This document shows positions 1-5,459 of a stretch of 7,017 bases of DNA, piece by piece. The notes beneath the pieces are model-generated. The model was given only the letters and a program-made list of their open reading frames with translations, searched no databases and was not told the origin of the DNA. The translations under genes were made by a program, and so were the position numbers. Source of the DNA: Treponema sp. (GTDB lineage: Bacteria > Spirochaetota > Spirochaetia > Treponematales > Treponemataceae); contig JAILNY010000021.1 in assembly GCA_024691105.1 (NCBI GenBank), forward strand, positions 1 to 7,017, given 5' to 3'. Each line of letters begins with the position of its first letter. Within the stretch, counting starts at the first letter, position 1.

Positions 1-545
1 CTGAATTCAACCTGGAAAATTGCAAGGAACGAGAACATAATCAATGTATCGTGAATCAAAGCAATAATTGCACCGAGGGCAAAGTCCCAGCGGAAACGGA
101 TTGTTGCATAAGCCCAGATACAGAGCATTGTTCCTGCAAGCAATAAGATTGACTGAAAAGCAAGTGTATGAGACAAGCTTGAGCCGATAAAGTCTGTCTT
201 AAGAACTGTAAGAGATTCTTTTGTAAATGCATTTGCAAGAGCATCATTTACAGATTTAAGAACTTCATCATTCTGTTCGTCTGCACCAATTCTTACCTGA
301 AAAGCAGCGCTTTCTCCAGAACCGATTGCCTTAACAGCAACACCAGAAATTCCAGACAATGCAGAGCGCACGCTTTCTACAGATGGATTTGAAGCAATCT
401 GAACTTCTTCAATATAACCAGACTTAAAGTCAATACTAAAATTAATTCCACGAGTTGCAATGCTTACAATACCAAAAGCGATTATAAGCACAGATAAAAT
501 TGCACATGGAAGAAAAGCCTTATTGAACTGTATTCTCTTTTTCAT
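1..545 (-). CDS. secF: Protein translocase subunit SecF (N-terminal 181 residues; 3' end outside window)
   Basis: SecF works with SecD and YajC beside the SecYEG channel and uses the proton gradient to pull exported proteins out on the periplasmic side. The visible part has a first membrane helix at about residues 10-31. It is followed by a family-type periplasmic segment whose opening motif is SIDFKSG (residues 37-43), where SecF proteins usually have GIDFTGG. A periplasmic domain runs to about residue 125, and two more helices (about 127-150 and 155-178) carry FRWDFALGAIIALIHD, which closely matches the SecF signature after the second helix. The ATG shares its first base with the secD stop codon (TAATG). 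A strong GGAGG site lies 8 bases upstream, inside the last secD codons, so translation is surely coupled to secD. Family members have about 300 residues or more, so roughly 40% is missing beyond base 1. The frame is open throughout, and there is no fusion to SecD. Confidence 0.95.
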   Translation of the reverse strand, partial: MKKRIQFNKAFLPCAILSVLIIAFGIVSIATRGINFSIDFKSGYIEEVQIASNPSVESVRSALSGISGVAVKAIGSGESAAFQVRIGADEQNDEVLKSVNDALANAFTKESLTVLKTDFIGSSLSHTLAFQSILLLAGTMLCIWAYATIRFRWDFALGAIIALIHDTLIMFSFLAIFQVEF

Positions 546-2335
546 TACTTAATCCTCCAGCTGATGCTAACCTTTTCACTCTTACCAACATCTGTTCCAA
601 AGTCAAACATGAGGCGTGAAACAAACAATGCTGTAAATACAGAAGAAAGAACACCGATTGCAAGGCTTACTGCAAATCCCTGAATAGAACCTGTTCCGAG
701 GATAGAAAGGAAAAGCGCTGCAATAAATGTTGTAATGTTAGAGTCCATAATTGCCCAGAATGCTCCGTCAAAACCTGCTTCAATTGCAGCTTTGCGGCTC
801 TTTCCTAAGCGGAGCTCTTCTTTAATGCGTTCAAAAATAATTACGTTTGCATCAACGGCCATACCGATTGTCAAAACCATACCGGCAATACTTGGCAATG
901 TTAATGTAAGGTTGAATGCAGAAAGTACTGAGAACAAAATGTAAAGGTTAAGAACCTGTGCAACAACTGCATTGATTCCGGCACCTTTGTAGTAAAGAAG
1001 CATAAATACCATGATAAGTGCAAGACCGATAATAAGAGCCTTTTCACCCTGTGCAATAGAAAGAGCACCAAGTGTTGCACCGATTACCTGCTGGCTTTCG
1101 ATTTCAAGAGGTACATCAAGAGATGCAGTCTCCAAAACCTTCTGAAGGTTTTCAGCTTCTTCATGTCCAAAACCGTCTACACGAACCTGACCACCTGTAA
1201 TTGCAGTCTTGATTACCGGAGCAGATTTAATCTTGTTATCGCTGATAATTGCAAGCTGTTTTTTAACATTCTTAGCAGTAATATCAGCAAAAATTGTTCC
1301 ACCTTCAATATCAAGTGTAAGGTCAACACCATCTTTTCCCATACGGTCTTTAGAAGTGTTTACAAGCTTAATATGTGAACCGTCAAGAGCGATTTCTTTT
1401 TTTACAACATAATAACGTGCAAACTGATCAAGACCATAAGAGTCTTTTACATAATATCCTAAAACTTCGCAGTCGTCTGGAATGATTGAAGGATCAAGGA
1501 GTTTTCCGTTTGCATCAAATGTATCTGCAAGATGAGACTGATAGTACTGATAGAAAGCCTGAGTTGCATCATCATCTACAAGGCGGAAGTTCAAAAGACC
1601 TTTACCCTGAATGATAGCGTTGATCGATTCATTCTGACCTTCACCAGGAATTTCAATGTAAATCTTATCTTCGCCCTGCTGACGAATTACAGGCTCTGTA
1701 AGACCAAAGCGGTCGATACGGCTTGTAATTACCTCGATTGCAGTAGCCATTGCCTGCTGCTTAAAGAAAGGAATCTGTTCAGGTTTAAGTGAATCACCCT
1801 TTGCAGCAACTGCAGCATCAAGGTCAGCGTGAATAATTACGTTTACACCACCTGCAAGGTCAAGACCAAGCTTTACAGAGTTTGCATAAGTCTTTTTGTC
1901 TTTAAGAATTCTTGAGCGGTAGCGTTCCTGAAAAAGAGAAACAAGTTTGTTATGAATTGCATTAGCTGCACTCTGCTTCTGTTCATCAGTCTTAACGTTA
2001 TAACCAAATCCAAAGCCCCGCATTAAATCTGACATTGTCATTTTTGCAGGTACTTCATGCTTAAATGTTTTATAGTTCTTTTTTGACTCAGCAACGAGCC
2101 AGCTGTATTCTGCAGGAACTTCTGCATTAGGGTCAGCTTTAACTTTTTCTTCCAAAGCCTTTACTGATTCAACAGCTTTTTCAATTGAATAATCTCTTAT
2201 CTTCTCAAGTGAGCAAAGAGCTATCTGCTGTGCATCTTTTGGAGTACGGAAGTACCATGTAATTGAAGGCCACAAGCAGAAAAGACAGATTCCCAAAACT
2301 GCAAGAATAATAAGAAAACGATTTCTTTTACTCAT
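545..2335 (-). CDS. secD: Protein translocase subunit SecD
   Basis: This is the large subunit of the SecDF export motor in the inner membrane, 596 residues, close to the E. coli length. An N-terminal anchor helix (about 6-28) is followed by a periplasmic region. That region carries LGLDLAGG (156-163), where most SecD proteins have LGLDLRGG, and then SRIDRFGLTEP (205-215) with the IYIEIPG strand. The second periplasmic part ends with SAPVI and TGGQVRVDGF (371-389). The membrane half begins at about residue 431 and contains five helices. TIGMAVDANVIIFERIKEE (489-507) includes Asp495, the position of the conserved acidic residue implicated in proton coupling in this family. Only about 43 residues separate the first two motifs, clearly fewer than in E. 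coli, so the head domain is more compact. GGAG sits 8 bases before the ATG. The gene follows yajC by 28 bases and overlaps secF by one base, so the three form one operon. Confidence 0.97.
   Translation of the reverse strand: MSKRNRFLIILAVLGICLFCLWPSITWYFRTPKDAQQIALCSLEKIRDYSIEKAVESVKALEEKVKADPNAEVPAEYSWLVAESKKNYKTFKHEVPAKMTMSDLMRGFGFGYNVKTDEQKQSAANAIHNKLVSLFQERYRSRILKDKKTYANSVKLGLDLAGGVNVIIHADLDAAVAAKGDSLKPEQIPFFKQQAMATAIEVITSRIDRFGLTEPVIRQQGEDKIYIEIPGEGQNESINAIIQGKGLLNFRLVDDDATQAFYQYYQSHLADTFDANGKLLDPSIIPDDCEVLGYYVKDSYGLDQFARYYVVKKEIALDGSHIKLVNTSKDRMGKDGVDLTLDIEGGTIFADITAKNVKKQLAIISDNKIKSAPVIKTAITGGQVRVDGFGHEEAENLQKVLETASLDVPLEIESQQVIGATLGALSIAQGEKALIIGLALIMVFMLLYYKGAGINAVVAQVLNLYILFSVLSAFNLTLTLPSIAGMVLTIGMAVDANVIIFERIKEELRLGKSRKAAIEAGFDGAFWAIMDSNITTFIAALFLSILGTGSIQGFAVSLAIGVLSSVFTALFVSRLMFDFGTDVGKSEKVSISWRIK
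554..558 (-). promoter_or_regulatory. Ribosome binding site of secF inside secD
   Basis: GGAGG, within the Trp-Arg codons at the end of secD, lies 8 bases before the secF ATG. Together with the TAATG stop/start junction it fixes the secF start and shows translational coupling. Confidence 0.85.
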
Positions 2336-2363
2336 TTTTATAACTCCAGGTTATTTTTCTTTT

Positions 2364-2744
2364 CTATTCTTCTTTTTTTGATTTAGATTTTTTTTCAGCT
2401 TTTGCTTCTGCAACAGCTTTTTCTTCTGCTTCGTTTACAACTTTAGCAATTGCTGTTTTTGTAAATTCGATTTTTGTTTCGCCATCGACTTTTACAACAA
2501 CTGTAGAATCTTTTACAGAAAAAACTGTTCCGTGGATTCCACCGATGGTTACAATTTTGTCACCCTTTTTGAGAGCTTCAAGCATTTTTTTTGTTTCATT
2601 TTCCTGCTTTTTCTGCGGACGCAAAAGGAAAAAGTAGAAAATAGCAATCATTGCTACAACTGTAATTGCAAGTGAACCCATCTGTCCACCCATTTGTCCA
2701 TTACCATTAGCAGCAAGACCGTCAAGCAAAGTTAAAAGAGACAT
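2364..2744 (-). CDS. yajC: Preprotein translocase subunit YajC
   Basis: YajC is a small single-pass inner-membrane partner of SecDF. The 126-residue product has a Gly/Met/Asn-rich N-terminus (residues 12-24), one membrane helix (about 24-41) ending in the family hallmark FYFFLLRPQKKQ (36-47), and a cytoplasmic fold with LKKGDKIVTIGGIHGTV (58-74). Family identity is clear from these motifs. The C-terminus (about 101-126) is an Ala/Glu/Lys-rich charged tail longer than in many YajC proteins. It is probably disordered or helical, and its role is unknown. A strong Shine-Dalgarno sequence, AGGAAGGA, lies 6 bases before the ATG. A promoter candidate sits directly upstream at 2785-2813. Only 28 bases separate its stop from the secD start, so yajC is the first gene of the sec operon even if some transcription arrives from the TPR gene. 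Confidence 0.96.
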   Translation of the reverse strand: MSLLTLLDGLAANGNGQMGGQMGSLAITVVAMIAIFYFFLLRPQKKQENETKKMLEALKKGDKIVTIGGIHGTVFSVKDSTVVVKVDGETKIEFTKTAIAKVVNEAEEKAVAEAKAEKKSKSKKEE

Positions 2745-2782
2745 ATAAAATCCTTCCTAAATTTTTTATAAAATATAATAAG

Positions 2783-2806
2783 ATAGAATAACATAGATTA
2801 TTCTAT
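2783..2806. repeat. Perfect 9-bp inverted repeat over the yajC promoter
   Basis: ATAGAATAA (2783-2791) and TTATTCTAT (2798-2806) form perfect arms around a 6-base centre. The repeat covers the -10 and much of the spacer of the candidate yajC promoter, and it overlaps the stop codon of the TPR gene. It could be an operator. It could also be a weak hairpin ending the TPR transcript, since read leftwards it is followed by a U-rich but interrupted run. With only one G-C pair per stem it would be a poor terminator. It may also be chance in AT-rich DNA. Confidence 0.4.
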
Positions 2807-2813
2807 TTTACAA
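2785..2813 (-). promoter_or_regulatory. Candidate housekeeping promoter of yajC-secD-secF
   Basis: On the minus strand, TTGTAA (2813-2808) and TATTCT (2790-2785) are separated by exactly 17 bases. A TG one base before the -10 hexamer gives an extended -10 element. Transcription would begin near 2778, leaving a leader of about 34 bases that contains the yajC ribosome site. The -35 lies within the last codons of the upstream TPR gene. The same two hexamers at the same spacing occur at 5375-5403, which supports both calls. The region is very AT-rich, so chance hexamers are possible. Confidence 0.5.
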
Positions 2814-4680
2814 GTCTGTCGAGCTCGGAATTCAGGCGGATATAGCGTTCGTCGTTTGGATTAAGCGAAACTACCTGTTTAAGGTAATACTGGGCCTTAC
2901 GGTAGTCCTTACGGTTATAGTAAATCTGATACATCCTGAAAAGCGCATCCGAGTTTCGCGGATTTGCAATCAGGCTTGAACGTAAGTCTGCAAGCTGAGT
3001 CGTATCAACATTAGACAAAAAGCTTCGCTCATAATACAAAAAGCTCTTCATAGAAGAAGACGGCGAAGCATTTAAAAGCGAGTTAATCAGGCGCGATGCC
3101 TGAGCAGTTCTTCCCGTAGCAACCATTACCTCAATATAAAACTGAATGATTTCCGGATCAGAAGAATCTTTTTCGTAAAGCGACGAAACATAACGCCACG
3201 CTTCGTCATTATAGCGGAGGGCAAGACAGACTTTGATGTGCGTAAAAATCGAAGAATCCGAAACTAAGCCGGAACCCATCGACATAAGGCGCTTGCTTAA
3301 TGTGTATGCCTCGCTGTATTTTTCTTCGTTATAAAGCGACTGAACAGACACCTGAATTGCCTGCGTATTCTGCGGATCAGAGTTAAGAATTATTGCGGCA
3401 AGTTCACCGCCACTCTTTCCGTTAATAGGATGCTTTGTTTCGGATGCAAGGCGCGCCGCATACAAAATTACGTCAGCATCATTTGGATAAAGCGAAAGCG
3501 CCTTTTCTATTGTAGCGACCGCCGCGCTAAGATTTTTATTCCACTCTTTCTGAATCTTTGACCTTAACAAAAGATAGACACGGTTTTCCGGATAAGTTCT
3601 GCCGTAAACATCAAGCAAAGACGAGGCTTTAAGATATTCACCAGTTTCAACAAAAATCTTTGCGCGGAACAATACAAACTCAAGATCAGACGGATTCTGC
3701 TGCAAAACAAGCGACGCATACTGTTCCGCCTTAACATAATCATTCATCAAAAGCGCAGTATTTGCATAAAGCTTTAACACATTTATATCAGACGGAAACT
3801 GAATCATCAGCTTGTCAAGAATATTGGCTACCTGCTCGTAACGTCTTAACTGAATAAGGCAGTTTGCCTTTTCGTACAATACTTCATAAACAACCGCATT
3901 ACTTTCTGTTGCCTTATCAAAAAAAGAGACGGCCTTTTCAAAATTTCCGCGCTTTTTATACAAAAGCCCTGTAAGGTAATTACACAAAACAGAGTCCGGC
4001 CTCTTTTTAAGACCTTCTGCAAGCGCTTTTTCGGCAAGGTCATAATAACCGATGCGGGTTGTGTTTGTCGTTAAAACAAGCGACGGAAGAACAATCTCAA
4101 AAAAATCATTTGCCCCGGCATCTTCTTCGTAAATTCCATTCTTTGCAGATTCAATTATCGCAAGATAATTATTCCGTGGAACTGAAGGAGGAACAGAGTC
4201 AAGTTCACGCTCAGAAGACCAGACCATGCTCATAATCGATGAAGCAATATTATATAGAACGCGCTCGTTTTCAGGATAATCGATAGTCGCCTTTTTTATC
4301 TTTAGAATCGCGCGGCGGATACTCTGAGGAGAGCCGATTTCGATATCAGCAAGAACAGTGCTGTCAATTGTAGAAAAATAATTTCGGTCTTTTTTTTCAA
4401 CCTTAATGACTGTTGCGTCCGGGTCAACGACAACTTCTGACTCGTCCGGGTTCTGCGCTGATTTTTTATCATCTTTTTTAGATGAATTTTTCTTTGCCTT
4501 TTTATCTTCTTTTGCTTTTTTGGCAGAAGGCTTTCCGTAATACGAAGAAAAAGATTCTTTACGGCCCAAAGACGCTGTTTCCTGATTTGAACTCTGACAG
4601 TTTAAAAAACAGGTCGAACAAAAGATGAGGCACAATATTGTAAATACAGAAGGAGATTTTCTCCCCTGCAGTTTATTCAT
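2803..4680 (-). CDS. TPR-repeat lipoprotein with Lys/Asp-rich linker, function unknown
   Basis: The product is a predicted exported lipoprotein of about 625 residues, probably facing the periplasm. From the chosen start, a basic N-terminus and hydrophobic stretch end in the lipobox FLNC, with the lipidated Cys at residue 28. Asn just before the Cys is tolerated in spirochaete lipoboxes. Next come a Ser-rich stretch and a highly charged Lys/Asp/Ser linker (about 51-82). The rest is helical, with TPR-like units. The clearest are about 230-262 (YLTGLLYKKRGNFEKAVSFF), then units at roughly 265-297, 299-331 and 333-365, and a C-terminal unit near 581-614. TPR arrays bind partner proteins; no enzyme motif is visible. 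I chose the ATG at 4680 because GGAG lies 7 bases upstream and because longer in-frame versions, from 4728, bury the signal peptide. The gene overlaps the upstream membrane protein gene by 8 bases, implying translational coupling. GCG/CGC-type codons are visibly more frequent here than in secD. A role in envelope assembly is only an inference from location and neighbours. Confidence 0.88.
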   Translation of the reverse strand: MNKLQGRKSPSVFTILCLIFCSTCFLNCQSSNQETASLGRKESFSSYYGKPSAKKAKEDKKAKKNSSKKDDKKSAQNPDESEVVVDPDATVIKVEKKDRNYFSTIDSTVLADIEIGSPQSIRRAILKIKKATIDYPENERVLYNIASSIMSMVWSSERELDSVPPSVPRNNYLAIIESAKNGIYEEDAGANDFFEIVLPSLVLTTNTTRIGYYDLAEKALAEGLKKRPDSVLCNYLTGLLYKKRGNFEKAVSFFDKATESNAVVYEVLYEKANCLIQLRRYEQVANILDKLMIQFPSDINVLKLYANTALLMNDYVKAEQYASLVLQQNPSDLEFVLFRAKIFVETGEYLKASSLLDVYGRTYPENRVYLLLRSKIQKEWNKNLSAAVATIEKALSLYPNDADVILYAARLASETKHPINGKSGGELAAIILNSDPQNTQAIQVSVQSLYNEEKYSEAYTLSKRLMSMGSGLVSDSSIFTHIKVCLALRYNDEAWRYVSSLYEKDSSDPEIIQFYIEVMVATGRTAQASRLINSLLNASPSSSMKSFLYYERSFLSNVDTTQLADLRSSLIANPRNSDALFRMYQIYYNRKDYRKAQYYLKQVVSLNPNDERYIRLNSELDRLVK

Positions 4681-5275
4681 CATTTTTCTCCGGATACGGA
4701 ATTTCCAATTCTGAATCATCAGAATCATCGATAAACTTTTCTTTATTATTCAGGCTGTAAATATAATAGCCTACAAGCACAAGGCCCGCTCCTATAAGAA
4801 TTACCGGCCACATGTATGCAACAAAAATCCTGAATGGTGTTTTTATAATATGAAACGCAAACAATGCAAAAACTGTCCCTAAAAAAACAAGGGCACTTGC
4901 AGGAATAATATAAACTGTCCTGATTTTTTTGTATTTTAAATAACCGCTTGGAACAAGTGTAATTCCAAAAGAAATCATAACAAGCGGCCACAGTTTATTT
5001 AATCCGAGAGTAATCGGATTAGCATTAGAAATAAGTGCTGCAATTGAATATATTAATAAATTGAGTCCGACATAAAGCAGAATTGATTTTCTAAAAACAA
5101 GTGAAACATAAATAACGACGGCGGCAATAAACATCAGCACGATAAAAAATATCGAAAGAAATCCTTCTGCCTTTTTTGCAGGAAGCATTAAAAGACAGGT
5201 AATTCCAACAAATATGCACAAAAACCCTATTGCAAGCAGAGTTCTGATAAAACGCTCATTATTTTTTTCTGCCAT
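4673..5275 (-). CDS. Six-pass membrane protein with LiaF/DUF5668-like helices
   Basis: The product has 200 residues and is almost entirely hydrophobic, with predicted helices at about 12-31, 38-60, 63-83, 92-112, 120-140 and 150-174. Two segments repeat the pattern LWPLVMISFGITLV (95-108) and MWPVILIGAGLVLV (155-168). This Trp-Pro plus Gly helix motif is typical of LiaI/LiaF-type (DUF5668) membrane domains, which in other bacteria take part in sensing envelope stress. The family assignment here is tentative and no function should be copied over. The C-terminus (about 176-200) is a short acidic, probably cytoplasmic tail rich in Asp, Glu and Ser. The cytoplasmic LiaF C-terminal domain is absent. 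AGGTG lies 5 bases before the ATG. The gene is first in the leftward cluster, has a promoter candidate about 100 bases upstream, and overlaps the TPR lipoprotein gene by 8 bases, suggesting that the two products act together. Confidence 0.85.
   Translation of the reverse strand: MAEKNNERFIRTLLAIGFLCIFVGITCLLMLPAKKAEGFLSIFFIVLMFIAAVVIYVSLVFRKSILLYVGLNLLIYSIAALISNANPITLGLNKLWPLVMISFGITLVPSGYLKYKKIRTVYIIPASALVFLGTVFALFAFHIIKTPFRIFVAYMWPVILIGAGLVLVGYYIYSLNNKEKFIDDSDDSELEIPYPEKNDE
4688..4691 (-). promoter_or_regulatory. Ribosome binding site that decides the TPR lipoprotein start
   Basis: GGAG lies 4 bases before a first ATG (4683) and 7 bases before a second (4680), in the sequence ATGATGAAT. 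The spacing favours the second. Either way the start is inside the end of the membrane protein gene, and the longer reading frame from 4728 is unlikely. Confidence 0.65.
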
Positions 5276-5315
5276 ACACTCACCTATCGCGCACCAGTCC
5301 CCTCAAATCTTCCGT

Positions 5316-5355
5316 GCGGTTTTTACGCCGCGATTTATTCAACCCCGGCGGTTTT
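5316..5355. other. GC-rich leader segment with hairpin potential and direct repeat
   Basis: In the predicted leader of the leftward genes, CGCCG (5326-5330) and CGGCG (5346-5350) can form a 5-base GC stem around a 15-base loop. GCGGTTTT occurs twice as a direct repeat (5316-5323 and 5348-5355). The segment is more GC-rich than its AT-rich surroundings. It could be a structured leader or a relic of other sequence. It does not resemble a riboswitch known to me, and the long loop makes the hairpin weak. Confidence 0.25.
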
Positions 5356-5369
5356 GAAATTTGTAACTC

Positions 5370-5387
5370 TTTATAGAATACTATAAA
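5370..5387. repeat. Short inverted repeat over the leftward -10 element
   Basis: TTTATAG (5370-5376) and CTATAAA (5381-5387) are perfect 7-base arms around AATA. The 18-base element covers the -10 of the leftward promoter candidate. It has ATAGAATA in common with the inverted repeat before yajC, but that shared stretch is mostly the -10 hexamer itself. It may be an operator, or simply AT-rich promoter DNA. Confidence 0.3.
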
Positions 5388-5403
5388 AACGGCAACTTTA
5401 CAA
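5375..5403 (-). promoter_or_regulatory. Candidate promoter of the membrane protein/TPR lipoprotein pair
   Basis: On the minus strand, TTGTAA (5403-5398) and TATTCT (5380-5375) are separated by 17 bases. These are the same hexamers and spacing as the candidate before yajC. A start near 5368 would give a leader of about 92 bases. The -35 lies on the opposite strand to a possible rightward -35 (TTTACA, 5397-5402), so the two directions may compete for polymerase. Confidence 0.45.
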
Positions 5404-5429
5404 CCATCCATATAATTTATACAGTTGCC
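5391..5429. repeat. Spaced inverted repeat GGCAACT/AGTTGCC in the divergent promoter region
   Basis: GGCAACT (5391-5397) and AGTTGCC (5423-5429) are perfect 7-base arms with centres 32 bases apart, about three helical turns. A further TTGCCA follows directly (5431-5436), giving two tandem TTGCCA copies. The arms lie in the spacer of the leftward promoter candidate and just before the rightward gene. This spacing would suit a regulator that controls both directions by binding two sites, but no regulator gene is in the window and the match is short. Confidence 0.35.
5397..5425 (+). promoter_or_regulatory. Weak candidate promoter of the rightward lipoprotein gene
   Basis: TTTACA (5397-5402), a five-of-six match to the -35 consensus, is followed after 17 bases by TACAGT (5420-5425), a four-of-six match to the -10. 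Transcription would start near 5432, leaving a leader of about 28 bases. An alternative is TTGCCA (5425-5430), 17 bases, then TAAAGT (5448-5453), which would place the transcript start on the ATG itself. Neither is strong. An isolated TATAAT at 5411-5416 lacks a fitting -35. Confidence 0.25.
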
Positions 5430-5459
5430 ATTGCCATAACTCTATGGTAAAGTAAAAAC

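Noticed and set aside
735..1792. Several 67-86 residue plus-strand open frames opposite secD (735-944, 1163-1378, 1209-1412, 1532-1792).
   Set aside because: They are antisense shadows of a clearly conserved secD, with no protein-like features and no separate ribosome sites that stand out.
2783..2806. Rho-independent terminator at the end of the TPR gene.
   Set aside because: The stem has a single G-C pair and the following U-run is interrupted, so termination would be weak. I kept it only as an inverted repeat over a promoter.
4681..4728. Longer N-terminus (16 extra residues) for the TPR lipoprotein, starting at 4728.
   Set aside because: It would extend the overlap with the membrane protein gene to 56 bases, lacks a ribosome site, and places charged residues before the lipoprotein signal peptide. 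The ATG at 4680 has GGAG at 7 bases.
5411..5416. Perfect TATAAT as the -10 of the rightward gene.
   Set aside because: No -35-like hexamer lies 16-18 bases upstream (AACGGC and neighbours), so it is not convincing alone in AT-rich DNA.
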